Counted from the first letter of the stretch, positions 16,077-25,103 are shown. The stretch: 64,000 bases of DNA from Nostoc sp. CHAB 5824 (GCF_020829665.1 NZ_JAIVFT010000018.1:98141-162140); one strand, 5' to 3'. Notes: a model not told the origin generated them from the letters alone. Program-made: numbers and translations.

Positions 16077-16505
16077 ATGACAAATCTATCAGTTTTCAAT
16101 TTTGAGTCTCATGAAGTGCGGTTTGTTGGTACAGCGAATGAGCCGTGGTGGTCTGCTACAGATATATGTAAGGTGCTAGAGATAGAAGACAGTAAGCAAT
16201 CGACGCGACACCTAGATGATGATGAAAAGGGGATGTTTAGTATACCTACCCCCGGTGGAATGCAACAGATGACATGTGTTAACGAATCGGGTTTGTATTC
16301 TCTCATTCTTCGCAGTCGCAAGCCACAAGCAAAACGCTTTAAAAAGTGGCTGACATCAGAAGTCATTCCCGCCATACGCAAGACTGGCACTTATGCCGTG
16401 AACGGTAAAACATCAGACTTCAAAGCAAAGGTGGCTGAGTTGGACGGTAGGCGTAGGGAACTTAAGCAAAGGATAGATGTTACAATTTCACTCATCAAGG
16501 AATGA
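16077..16505 (+). CDS. Bro-N domain protein (phage antirepressor-like)
   Basis: A 142-residue protein with the complete Bro-N signature: VFNFESHEVRFVGTANEPWW, DICKVLEI, STRHLDDDEKGMFSIPTPGG, CVNESGLYSLILRSRKPQAK and FKKWLTSEVIPAIRKTGTY. Bro-N domains bind DNA and are typical of phage and virus antirepressors. The C-terminus is a short coiled coil instead of a second domain. The stop is at the first TGAGCAT pair, so the end of this operon and the arm-type sites overlap. Confidence 0.85.
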   Translation: MTNLSVFNFESHEVRFVGTANEPWWSATDICKVLEIEDSKQSTRHLDDDEKGMFSIPTPGGMQQMTCVNESGLYSLILRSRKPQAKRFKKWLTSEVIPAIRKTGTYAVNGKTSDFKAKVAELDGRRRELKQRIDVTISLIKE

Positions 16506-16597
16506 GCATCTGTTGAGCATCAATACTGAGTAAGAAAATACACTAATTATTCATGCTCAAACACTGAAAATAGCAAAAATGAGCATTGTGTGAGCAT
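16503..16597 (+). promoter_or_regulatory. TGAGCAT sites at the recombinase-distal end (probable arm-type sites)
   Basis: Pairs start at 16503/16514 and 16580/16591, each 11 bp apart, and one inverted copy (ATGCTCA) lies at 16553-16559. Together with 11570/11581 there are three identical-phase pairs, all just inside the two cores. I infer arm-type recombinase sites. Confidence 0.6.
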
Positions 16598-16645
16598 TTT
16601 CATGGTAGGTCAAGGCTAAAAGCATTGGTAATAGGGATTTATCGA

Positions 16646-17506
16646 TTATCCCGCATGATAACTAGCTGTGGCATAACCCATGTCTGCTAACCATTGGGCT
16701 AAATCTTCGCTGTCTCTCCTAGTGCGAACATAAACTAATCCCGATTGTTGCGGTCTATTTTGAATAAACTTTAATAATTGTTGTTTTCTACCTCGTGGTG
16801 TCCAAGCGATGCGAACGCTAGGATGCAAATTAGGACGGTAGGGATTCAAGCGGAAAATCTCTGGTTGCTGTAATTGTAAAACTGTTTGAATAATCTTTTG
16901 GGCTAACGGGTCAGCAGTCGCAGTAAAAGCGGCGATGCTGATTTTTGTTCCTGGTGGTTTTGATTTTAGCAATGCAGGACGCACAGCCCCTAATCTGCGA
17001 TAAGCTGGGCGAAACGTGTCTCCCCACTGCACTAAACAATGGGCTTCATCCAAAATTAAGCCATTAATTTGTAATTGCGGCTGACATAATCTTTCCCAGA
17101 CTGGCGCACTTAGCAAAGTTTCTGGTGATAAATAAAGCAATCTTAGCTGTTGACGTTCCAAAGCTTGCAGCGTTGCACGGCGTTGAGATGAAGATAATTC
17201 ACTATGCAAAAGCGCAGCTTTTTGATGGCTTTGTTGTAGTTCCTGAACTTGATTTTCCATTAACGCCACTAAGGGCGAAACTACCAGAGTTAATCCTGTT
17301 TGTAGCAGCGCGGGAAGTTGAAAACAAATTGATTTACCTCCACCTGTGGGCATAATAATCAGCGCATCTTTTTGTGCCAATAAACTGCTGACAATTTCTC
17401 CTTGTGGCGGACGGAAATCTTCATAACCCCAGATTTTTTGAAAAGCTGCGCGAACTTCTTGCCAAGATTTTGTTGTAGGCTGATTCATAATCAATAGTAG
17501 ATGCAC
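16646..17506 (-). pseudogene. recQ: RecQ helicase, N-terminal part (interrupted gene)
   Basis: This first half holds RecQ helicase motifs 0-III: GYEDFRPPQGEIVSSLLAQK, IIMPTGGGKSICFQLPAL (Walker A), VVSPLVALMENQV, LILDEAHCLVQWGDTFRPAY (DEAH box) and AAFTATADP. It ends at LADMGYATASYHAG followed by TAA supplied by the element just beyond the core. The fragment alone lacks motifs IV-VI and would be inactive as a helicase. Confidence 0.92.
16648..16663. other. Attachment core, recombinase-distal copy
   Basis: Identical to the core at 11499-11514. Recombination gives ...GCC ACA GCT + core + TGGGTGCA on the recQ strand, reading ATASYHAGLGA without interruption. Confidence 0.9.
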
Positions 17507-17772
17507 CTATATTTTGGAAAACTGAATATAGCCTCTGTTATCCAGCTAATGGTTGAGTAATTTCATCATTTTTGAGAAACTAATGTTTCCTGAAGCTTTT
17601 TATTTAGGCTTGCCGTGGCATTGTTTAGTGAAATTACATGATGTTACAGTACGAACAACATTAATTTGACCAAAAACTTCAAAAGGTTGTGTAAGCATAG
17701 CTCGTCGTAGATATCATTCCCATATCGCCACCTTTACAATGGGGAGAAGGACACACTTCAGGAAAGCGCAAT

Positions 17773-18140
17773 ATGCCGAGAATCACCCTAGAAGTATCAG
17801 AGGAATTATCTCAACAACTAGCACAAGTAGGCGATGCCTTGCGGCAAGCCACTTCGTGTCTACGCTTACCTGAACTACTTGCTCTGAGCCTCCAACAGCC
17901 AGCTGTACCAGCACAAGTTTACCGATATATCCTCGATTTTTGGCTAGCAACCCCACTCCTGAACAAATTGCTGAATTTAAACCCACTCCCGAAACGCAAG
18001 AACGGTTGCGTACTTTGCTAGCACGCAATAACGCAGGTGAACTCACACCCACGGAGTTGAAAGAACTAGATGAGTATGAACGTATTGAACACTTAGTTGT
18101 GATGATTAAAGCAGGTAACTTATCTTATTTGACCATTTGA
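17773..18140 (+). pseudogene. Small antitoxin-like gene with a 1-nt frameshift
   Basis: The start MPRITLEVSEELSQQLAQVG and the middle (LPELLALSLQQPAVPAQVYR YILDF) lie in one frame; the tail (LASNPTPEQIAEFKPTPETQ, LTPTELKELDEYERIEHLVV) lies in another. The shift falls in a T-run at 17937-17941, where one T appears missing. The whole is a known cyanobacterial layout of a roughly 120-aa protein encoded just before an HNH nuclease gene. An AGGAAAG ribosome binding site precedes ATG 17773. Confidence 0.7.
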
Positions 18141-18142
18141 CT

Positions 18143-18537
18143 GTGAGTGCAACCTATATTCCAGTTGTTCTTCGCCGACTAATAGAAGAACGCACAAACT
18201 ACAGATGTGAATATTGCCAGTTACCCGCAGGAGTTGCCTTTTTTCCCACGAAATTGATCATGTTATTGCCCAAAAGCACGGCGGTGCAACAAATGCTGAT
18301 AATTTAGCCCTCACCTGCTGGCGATGTAATCGTCATAAAGGTACTGACTTAGGATCGTTTGATCCAGAAACAGGGGCTTTTAGTTTTCTATTCAACCCAC
18401 GCACCCAGAAATGGGCTGAACACTTCACCTTTTTAGAACTGGATCTGATGGGATTAACGCCTCCAGGACGTACAACAATTAGATTGCTACAAATAAATAG
18501 CGACGAACGACTAGCTGAACGTCGGAGAATGCGCTGA
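18143..18537 (+). pseudogene. HNH endonuclease gene with a 1-nt frameshift
   Basis: From GTG 18143 the frame reads IPVVLRRLIEERTNYRCEYC QLPAGVAFF, then breaks at a C-run (18245-18247) where one C appears missing, and continues in another frame as HEIDHVIAQKHGGATNADNL ALTCWRCNRHKGTDL. Together these give a full HNH zinc nuclease (CxxC...HEIDH...N...CxxCNxxKG) of about 130 aa. It follows the antitoxin-like gene directly, so the pair was probably one operon. Confidence 0.8.
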
Positions 18538-18672
18538 GTAATTGTTTATCACACCTGCCGTAAGCATTTACCTGCAAAGTTAGAATGATGTCAAGGAAAC
18601 TTTTCAGCAGAACATAACAATGCTGAGAATTAGCCTAAAAATATTATTTGGTGCGATCGCAGGAGGCAAAAA

Positions 18673-19413
18673 ATGGGCTTGGCTGGATTAAGAATTGTGT
18701 TGGTAGAGCCAGCTGGGCCGATAAATATCGGAGCGATCGCCAGGGTAATGAAAAACTTCGGGCTATATAATTTAGTATTAGTGAACCCCCAATGCGATCC
18801 GCTATCGACAGAAGCTTTGATGATGGCTGTTCATGCTCAAGAAATTATAGAATCTGCGGTATTAGTGCCGACCTTACCAGAAGCATTGCATGGATGTGTC
18901 AGGGCGATCGCTACTACTGGTCGCGTTCGGAGTTGGGAAACGCCCTTAGAAAACCCCCGCACTGCACTACCCTGGCTGCTGGAGGAACCAGAAAAACCCG
19001 CAGCACTAATTTTTGGCAGGGAAGACCGAGGATTAAGCAATGAAGAATTAAATTATGCACAGCGGTTTGTTGGCATTCCTACGAGTCAAGATTATGTAGC
19101 CCTAAATTTGGCAACCGCCGTAGCAATCTGTTGTTATGAATTGTCACAATGTGCCCAGCAACCTGATACTCAAACCTTAACCCAAACTGAACTTGCTCCC
19201 TTAGATATTTTGGAAGGGTACTACCAGCAATTAGAATCATTATTATTAAAAATTGGTTATGTATATCCCCATACGGCAGCTAGTCGCATGGAAAAATTTC
19301 GCCAACTATATAATCGCGCTCACCTGAAACCTGGGGAAGTAGCAATGCTCCGAGGGATTTTGCAGCAGGTAGAATGGGCCCTTAAAAACCAGAGGGATGG
19401 TGAAAACTTGTAA
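18673..19413 (+). CDS. trmJ: SpoU/TrmJ-family RNA methyltransferase
   Basis: A 246-aa 2'-O-ribose methyltransferase with the SPOUT trefoil-knot motifs: LRIVLVEPAGPINIGAIARV MKNFG (motif 1), ALIFGREDRGLSNEE (motif 2) and YVALNLATAVAICCYEL (motif 3), then an alpha-helical extension as in TrmJ, which modifies position 32 of tRNAs. AGGAGG eight bases before the ATG supports the start. The tRNA target is inferred from family. Confidence 0.88.
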   Translation: MGLAGLRIVLVEPAGPINIGAIARVMKNFGLYNLVLVNPQCDPLSTEALMMAVHAQEIIESAVLVPTLPEALHGCVRAIATTGRVRSWETPLENPRTALPWLLEEPEKPAALIFGREDRGLSNEELNYAQRFVGIPTSQDYVALNLATAVAICCYELSQCAQQPDTQTLTQTELAPLDILEGYYQQLESLLLKIGYVYPHTAASRMEKFRQLYNRAHLKPGEVAMLRGILQQVEWALKNQRDGENL

Positions 19414-19587
19414 TTATTTGTTTAATATATACGCAATCATCCCCCCAAAATATTTAATATGGCTTAAACTAAACACAAAAATGCTACTTAGTGGCAAAGT
19501 GGAATTTGAGTATTAATATTGCTTAAAGATTAAGTTTTGGGTTAGGAGTCTGCAAGAAAACAGTCAAGTGGGTCACAAGGAGTAACT

Positions 19588-21156
19588 GTGTCAGAGTCAA
19601 GTGACGAACTAACAGCTTTCTCGCGGCGTCAACCCTTAAATGGCCGCCAGCGTCCACAAAAGGTTCAAAAAGTGGCACCGAAGAAAGTGAAAGTTAAGAG
19701 CCAGCAGCACCAAGGCGCCACTGGCAAAGAAGCGGCGCAAACACGCCCAAAAAATCCCATCAGTCCTCCCCCAATCCCTGGTGCTACACGCAGGGTAAAA
19801 TCGGGGTTAGTCATGCCAACGGCAGTAAAACCAATACCTAGTGTGAAGGGAAAAATTCCTCCTTTCCGACCAGGTGCTGTAATGGTAAAAACAGTGCGGA
19901 TGGAAAAGCCAAAAAGAGGCCTGCGTTCATCGCGGAAGACGCGGTTAAAGCCAATGGCCAAAACCTTGTTGTATGTTGTGCGGTTGTTGATTGTGGGTGT
20001 TGGGATGGGTGCAATTGTTGGCACAGCATTGTCAGTATTAGACCCGGCTAATCGCATCAGCACAACTTCTGCGCCGCAATCTAATAATAGTGTGACGCGA
20101 TCGCAGCCGCAACCTACCCAAACTCCCCCAGTTGCAGCTTCGAGTCTGTACTTATCTCAGGAAATTAGCTCTTTGAAAAATGCCGTGCAAAATTTGGCGG
20201 CGACTAACCCAAATCTTACACCCGGAGTTTTCTTGGTAGATTTGGATACTGGTAATTATGTAGATGTCAACGGCTCTACCAGTTTTCCCGCGGCTAGCAC
20301 AATTAAAGTGCCGATTCTAATTGCCTTTTTCCAGGATGTGGACGCGGGGAAAATTCGCCTTGATGAAATGCTGACTATGCAACAGGATATGGTTGCTGGC
20401 GGTTCTGGAAATCTGCAATACAAACCAGCCGGAACCCAGTACGCCGCTTTGGAAGTCGCCACTAAAATGGTTACAATCAGCGACAACACGGCGACAAATA
20501 TGCTGATTGCCCGACTGGGAGGAATGGAGGCTTTAAACCAGCGTTTCCGAAACTGGGGATTGACAAACACAATAATTCGTAATCAACTCCCAGATTTGCA
20601 AGGGACAAATACCACTACTCCCAAAGAATTGGGGAATTTGATGGCTATTGTGAGTCAGGGAAATTTAGTGAGTATGCCATCACGCGATTTGATGCTTGAT
20701 ATCTTGCGTCGCACTCAGAGAGACACTCTGCTACCATCTGGTTTGGGAACAGGTGCAAGAGTATACCACAAAACGGGCGATATTGGTACTATGCTCGCAG
20801 ATGCAGGTTTAATTGTTGTTCCAACTGGCAAGCGCTACGTAGCGGCTGTCATGGTACAACGCCCCAATAATGACCCTCGCGCCGAAAAATTAATTAGCTC
20901 AATTTCTCGTGCTGCCTACGAAGAGTTTAGCCAAAATGCTGTTACACCCAACAGTAACACAAGCACTGTACCGACAAACGGTTATCAGCCCCAGGGTGTG
21001 AGTCCGGCTTTACCAAACAATACAACAGGCACCGTACCTGTGAACGTTTATCAGCCTCCTGTTGTCAGTCCTGTACCCAACGGCGTGGGAAGTACACTAC
21101 CCACAAACGGTTATCAATCTCCAGTTATGAATCCGCAGTATTATCCTCCAAGATAA
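19588..21156 (+). CDS. Membrane-anchored serine hydrolase of the class A beta-lactamase/PBP fold
   Basis: GTG start preceded by AAGGAG. Residues 1-125 form a basic, Pro-rich cytoplasmic region; one membrane segment (TLLYVVRLLIVGVGMGAIVG) is near residues 128-150. The periplasmic domain has STIKVP (SxxK, catalytic Ser about residue 232), SDNTATN (SxN) and KTGDIG (KTG), as in class A beta-lactamases, but the overall features suit a peptidoglycan-related hydrolase. The C-terminal 80 residues contain repeated NGYQP/NVYQPP units. A role in antibiotic resistance is not implied. Confidence 0.87.
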   Translation: MSESSDELTAFSRRQPLNGRQRPQKVQKVAPKKVKVKSQQHQGATGKEAAQTRPKNPISPPPIPGATRRVKSGLVMPTAVKPIPSVKGKIPPFRPGAVMVKTVRMEKPKRGLRSSRKTRLKPMAKTLLYVVRLLIVGVGMGAIVGTALSVLDPANRISTTSAPQSNNSVTRSQPQPTQTPPVAASSLYLSQEISSLKNAVQNLAATNPNLTPGVFLVDLDTGNYVDVNGSTSFPAASTIKVPILIAFFQDVDAGKIRLDEMLTMQQDMVAGGSGNLQYKPAGTQYAALEVATKMVTISDNTATNMLIARLGGMEALNQRFRNWGLTNTIIRNQLPDLQGTNTTTPKELGNLMAIVSQGNLVSMPSRDLMLDILRRTQRDTLLPSGLGTGARVYHKTGDIGTMLADAGLIVVPTGKRYVAAVMVQRPNNDPRAEKLISSISRAAYEEFSQNAVTPNSNTSTVPTNGYQPQGVSPALPNNTTGTVPVNVYQPPVVSPVPNGVGSTLPTNGYQSPVMNPQYYPPR

Positions 21157-21241
21157 TTTAGGATTTTTGAATGTGGAGTTGTCACAGCAAGATTTACTAA
21201 GTCAGCATATAGTAAGCTAGTCAACTAATGCTTGCAAATCC

Positions 21242-21751
21242 ATGTTTGTTTCTCCTGAAGTCCCACCAAAGCACGAGTTAGAGAAACTTGCCACACAGTT
21301 TCCTGAGCTAAATATTCCCGCAGTGGAGACTTGTTTAGCTTTTTTGAAAACTACAGCTCTTGTTTATGCCGCATTGGATGCCCATTTGGCTCGCTATCAG
21401 CTGTCTATGGGTAAATTTACAGTTCTCATGCAATTATTCCGAGCCAATGGTCAGCGCTTAACACCTTCAGAATGTGCTGAACGTTCTGGTGTAACCCGTG
21501 GAACTATCACTGGATTATTAGACGGTTTGGAACGGGATGGATGGGTGAAGCGACAACCACACCCAGAAGATAGACGCCGTTTAGTCGTGCAACTGACCGA
21601 GCAAGGGCAACAGAATTTGACAAAGATGCTGCCAGATCATTTTTGCCGAACGACTGGATTGATAGCTCATCTGAGCCTTACTGAACAGAAGGCACTAATA
21701 CAACTCTTGTCTAAGCTACAGGCAGGAGTACCAGCGATGCGAGATTTTTAA
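21242..21751 (+). CDS. MarR-family transcriptional regulator
   Basis: A 169-aa winged-helix repressor: LTPSECAERSGVTRGTITGL is the recognition helix-turn-helix and LERDGWVKRQPHPEDRRRLV the wing, near residues 75-120. MarR proteins are dimeric and usually control the next gene, here a small membrane protein 125 bases downstream on the same strand; the signal is unknown. Confidence 0.9.
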   Translation: MFVSPEVPPKHELEKLATQFPELNIPAVETCLAFLKTTALVYAALDAHLARYQLSMGKFTVLMQLFRANGQRLTPSECAERSGVTRGTITGLLDGLERDGWVKRQPHPEDRRRLVVQLTEQGQQNLTKMLPDHFCRTTGLIAHLSLTEQKALIQLLSKLQAGVPAMRDF

Positions 21752-21876
21752 CTTAAACAGGTAAATACCTTTTAAGTTAGGAAGTTTTATCCTATTATAA
21801 TAAGGAGCCATATTATATGGAAGCTAATTAACTTTGGCTGATCTGCCATTGTTCATGCATCAAATCTGGAGACTTT

Positions 21877-22410
21877 ATGCTCAAACTCAACGTTAAACAG
21901 AAAAACTGGTTACTCTCTGCTCATGTCGCTTCTGGTAGCATTTGGTTTGGCTCTGCTCTATGCATGGTTGCGATCGCGTTGAAGAATGCCAATATTACCA
22001 ATGGTGACGAACTGTATGCGATTAACACAACTTTGAAATTGCTTGATGATTTTGTGGTTATTCCCTCTGCAAACCTATCTTTATTAACAGGAGGACTTCT
22101 GTGTTGGCTCACCGTTTGGGGATTCTTCAAACACTATTGGGTAATTGTTAAATGGATTGCCACAGTTACTTTGATTGTGGTAGGAACTATATGGCTAGGC
22201 CCGTGGGTTAATGCGGTGACAAGTATTTCGGATGTCACACGGGAGCAGGCATTGAGCAATCCATTGTACATGTTTGACTTGAATGGAGTCCTCATAGGTG
22301 GTGCAACCCAAACTCTTTGTATACTTGCCATCATCGGCATTTCAGTTATCAAACCTTGGGGTAGAAGAGTAGTAAAATCTTCAGAGTCGTCTACCTCATC
22401 AAGCAGCTAG
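21877..22410 (+). CDS. DUF2269-like integral membrane protein
   Basis: A 177-aa protein with four hydrophobic helices, starting KNWLLSAHVASGSIWFGSAL, the His/Ser-rich first helix seen in DUF2269 proteins. Function unknown. It follows the MarR gene and may be its target. Confidence 0.65.
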   Translation: MLKLNVKQKNWLLSAHVASGSIWFGSALCMVAIALKNANITNGDELYAINTTLKLLDDFVVIPSANLSLLTGGLLCWLTVWGFFKHYWVIVKWIATVTLIVVGTIWLGPWVNAVTSISDVTREQALSNPLYMFDLNGVLIGGATQTLCILAIIGISVIKPWGRRVVKSSESSTSSSS

Positions 22411-22482
22411 AAAAATCGAAAGTGCGATCGCCACTAACTTTTTGTTTTTAAAAGCTAAACTATACTGTTATCTTTATAATTC

Positions 22483-23598
22483 TTAACTTTTTTGATACCG
22501 CATTCCTGGTAGTTGCGAAACTAAACCCATAAGTTCCAACTGTAACAAAGCGCTGGAAACTGAACCAGCAGACATGCCGGTTTGTTGAACAATAAAATCG
22601 AAGGGTAAAGCATCACTTGCGAACGCATCCATTAGTGTTTGCAATTCTGGCGATAAAGTTGGTATTAACTGTTCTGGTGCTGTGGAAGCCTCGACTCCAT
22701 CAATTTTTGGTATTGCTCCCAGCATTGTTAACAGTTCATCTAATTCTTTGAGGATAAAAGAAGCTCCTTGGCTTAGTAACTTTAAGCACCCTTGGGATGG
22801 ATGATCGTCTACTCTCCCAGGCAGTGCATAGACATCTCTACCAAATTCATTTGCGTAGGTAGCTGTAATTAAGGCACCAGATTTTATCGGCGCTTCCATT
22901 ACGAGGATGGCGCGGCTTAAACCTGCAATAATTCGATTGCGGCGGGGAAAGTGCGTGCGATCGGGTGGGGTTTTTGTGGGGTACTCACTCACGACTAACC
23001 CAGCCGTTAAAATCTGCTTGTACAAATCTCGATTTTTATGTGGATAAATCACATCTACACCAGTTCCCAAAACTGCGATCGTGCGTCCACCTGCTTTCAT
23101 CGCCGCGATGTGGCTTTCTGTGTCAATTCCCTCTGCCATACCAGAAACAACTGTAAAGCCATTTTTAGCCAAAGCTGTACTAATTTGGCGAGTCCAACGG
23201 ATACCATATTCTGAGGGTTGGCGTGTTCCGACAATCCCAACCATCGGTTTTTGTCCGAGATTTTCTTGGAGTTCAACTTCACCACGATAGTATAAAATCG
23301 GCGGTGGACTGGGAGTTTCCAGCAGTAAGCGGGGGTAATCTGCATCTGCTGGTGTCCAGAAATGGGAATTTTCCTGCTGGTGCTTGGTGAATAGTTGTTC
23401 TGGGTGCAAACGCGATCGCTGTTGTACTACTTTTTCTAGTGTCTGAAAACCAAAACCCTCTACTTCTGCCAACTGTACCTTGGTAGCGTTCCAAGCTGTT
23501 GCTAACGTGCCAAAATGCTGTTCCAGCCGCCGCAGTAATACCGGGCCAATTCCCGAAATTTGCGCCCAAGCTAGCCAATATGCGCCTTCTTCTACCAC
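22483..23598 (-). CDS. dprA: DNA-processing protein DprA
   Basis: DprA loads RecA onto incoming single-stranded DNA during transformation. The 371-aa protein has an N-terminal helix-hairpin-helix (ISGIGPVLLRRLEQHFG), the Rossmann fold with VGIVGTRQPSEYG, VVSGMAEGIDTESHIAAMKA, TIAVLGTGVDVIYPHKN and FPRRNRIIAGLSRAILVMEA, and a C-terminal winged-helix (PFDFIVQQTGMSAGSVSSAL). The complete gene suggests natural competence potential. Confidence 0.95.
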   Translation of the reverse strand: MVEEGAYWLAWAQISGIGPVLLRRLEQHFGTLATAWNATKVQLAEVEGFGFQTLEKVVQQRSRLHPEQLFTKHQQENSHFWTPADADYPRLLLETPSPPPILYYRGEVELQENLGQKPMVGIVGTRQPSEYGIRWTRQISTALAKNGFTVVSGMAEGIDTESHIAAMKAGGRTIAVLGTGVDVIYPHKNRDLYKQILTAGLVVSEYPTKTPPDRTHFPRRNRIIAGLSRAILVMEAPIKSGALITATYANEFGRDVYALPGRVDDHPSQGCLKLLSQGASFILKELDELLTMLGAIPKIDGVEASTAPEQLIPTLSPELQTLMDAFASDALPFDFIVQQTGMSAGSVSSALLQLELMGLVSQLPGMRYQKS

Positions 23599-23788
23599 GG
23601 TTTCATCCTCACTACTGGATTGAGTATTCCCAAATTAGGGTTAGATGTTGAGGGGGATGAGGGAGCAGGGGAGGCAGTGGAAGAATTAATGACTAATGAC
23701 TAATGACTAATGACTAATGACTAACCCCTTGACTTTTGACTCTTGACTCTTGACTATTAACTATTGACTATCTATATTCTTATCTTCT
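23599..23788. repeat. TAATGAC heptanucleotide repeats
   Basis: At 23688-23722 TAATGAC is repeated about five times in a row, followed by TTGACTC/TTGACTA variants to 23770. The run lies between the divergent dprA and DUF1400-SGNH genes and probably contains their promoters. Confidence 0.85.
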
Positions 23789-23791
23789 GTG

Positions 23792-24928
23792 ATGAAATAT
23801 TTCTATCGTCTTTTAATAAGCCTATCTGGGTGCTTAATATTTTTGCTGCTGCATAGTGGCCTTGGGTTGTTGCCTAGTTTGGCAGCTGAGAAAGTTACTG
23901 TCAGATACGGATTGTTTGAGCAATCGATCCCAGTGGCAGATATACGCAACTATGCCGACAATCAAAAGGTTTCTGCCGATCTGCAATCTTTCCTAGATTA
24001 CCTCAGCCCTAAGGAGAAACAGAAGTTTCAAGATGCCCTTCAGGTTAAAATGTCTCTTGATATTGTGGCTTTAGATAAGCTGGTAAATACAGGAATGGGC
24101 AAGCAAATTTTATCTTTTGCATCCCAAGCGATCACCCGTCGCGATCAAGCCAGTATACAAGCCCTACGATCTGCCATTATCATTGGAGCAAAATCACCAG
24201 ATGGTCTAGGATTAGTCAGCTTTCTAGGAGCTTATCCCAGTAATCAACTAGTTGTTGATGTGTCAAAAATTTCTAAGCTAGTCGGCATGGCAAATTCTTC
24301 TTCTAGTTCTGCTGCTGCACCTCCAAAGGACAATGTAAGTTCTTCCCCTTTAGGAAAAATTGCACTGCAATATCAAATACTTGCCGCCCAAGATAAACAG
24401 TTTTCAGGTTGCTTATTTGGCGATTCTATTTCGGCTGGACTTGGTAATACCCTTGGTAATGGTACTTTTAATTTTGGATTAAATGGTCTGAGTACAATTT
24501 CATTACTGGAACAACTTAAAAGTTTAATTCCTACCAAGGTTCAATGCGAAAAAGCGATTATTGCCATCGGTGGAAATGATGCTTGGTATGGGATTAGTGA
24601 TGAGTTGTTTAGCAAAAATCTGCAAGAGGCGATCGCACTTATCCGTACAATGGGAAATAAAGAGATTTTTCTTATTCCAGCTTTTTACTCAACAGTTGCA
24701 GCAAGCTCAGATCCAACTGTAGCAGCCCCACTTTCTAGAGTTGAACAAATTAATGCTTTGATTAATCAAGTTGCTGAAACAGAAAAAGTACCAGTTGCAG
24801 CAGCAGGACTAGCACCATTGTATGAGAATAATGCTCTTAAAGAGAATTTAACGAGCGATGGCGATCATCTGAACGCAGAAGGTCTTAAAATTTACCGACA
24901 AGCATTATTACAAATCCTGGAAAAGTAA
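23792..24928 (+). CDS. Secreted DUF1400-SGNH hydrolase fusion
   Basis: The protein has a signal peptide (about residues 1-32, ending LPSLAAEKV), a DUF1400 domain (about 35-165: VTVRYGLFEQSIPVADIRNY and LLxS-type helices), a Ser-rich linker, and a C-terminal SGNH/GDSL hydrolase (about 200-378) with GDSIS (nucleophile Ser), IAIGGNDAW (block III) and DGDHLN (catalytic Asp/His). DUF1400 is normally found before an alpha/beta hydrolase; here the enzyme is an SGNH esterase instead. I prefer ATG 23792 to GTG 23789. Likely acts in the periplasm or outside on an acylated substrate. Confidence 0.8.
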   Translation: MKYFYRLLISLSGCLIFLLLHSGLGLLPSLAAEKVTVRYGLFEQSIPVADIRNYADNQKVSADLQSFLDYLSPKEKQKFQDALQVKMSLDIVALDKLVNTGMGKQILSFASQAITRRDQASIQALRSAIIIGAKSPDGLGLVSFLGAYPSNQLVVDVSKISKLVGMANSSSSSAAAPPKDNVSSSPLGKIALQYQILAAQDKQFSGCLFGDSISAGLGNTLGNGTFNFGLNGLSTISLLEQLKSLIPTKVQCEKAIIAIGGNDAWYGISDELFSKNLQEAIALIRTMGNKEIFLIPAFYSTVAASSDPTVAAPLSRVEQINALINQVAETEKVPVAAAGLAPLYENNALKENLTSDGDHLNAEGLKIYRQALLQILEK

Positions 24929-25103
24929 TATGATGTCTGTCTCAATACTTCTCGGTTCAGGGAAAAAGGGTAAAGGGAAAGAGGAAAGAAAAAACGTTTA
25001 ACCCAAACCCGATTCCGAGTTAAAAATGCACAAAGCGATAAGTATTGATGTTTGTCTAATTAGTTATAGTAAAAGCACCCCAGCAAATTACGTTTTACCT
25101 AAC

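Larger units (their letters stand above)
11499..16663. mobile_element. 5149-bp integrative element interrupting recQ
   Basis: Perfect 16-bp direct repeats (ATCCCGCATGATAACT) at 11499-11514 and 16648-16663 bound a segment carrying a tyrosine recombinase at one end and seven other small genes. Both repeats lie within recQ codons, and recombination between them would remove 5149 bp and restore recQ in frame. The layout resembles the excision elements that interrupt nifD, fdxN or hupL in heterocyst-forming cyanobacteria, and also a small satellite prophage. Whether it excises, and when, cannot be read from the sequence. Confidence 0.9.

Noticed and set aside
20140..21156. Beta-lactamase resistance gene
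   Set aside because: The catalytic motifs are of the class A fold, but the cytoplasmic basic region, membrane anchor and repeat tail fit a cell-wall hydrolase family instead.
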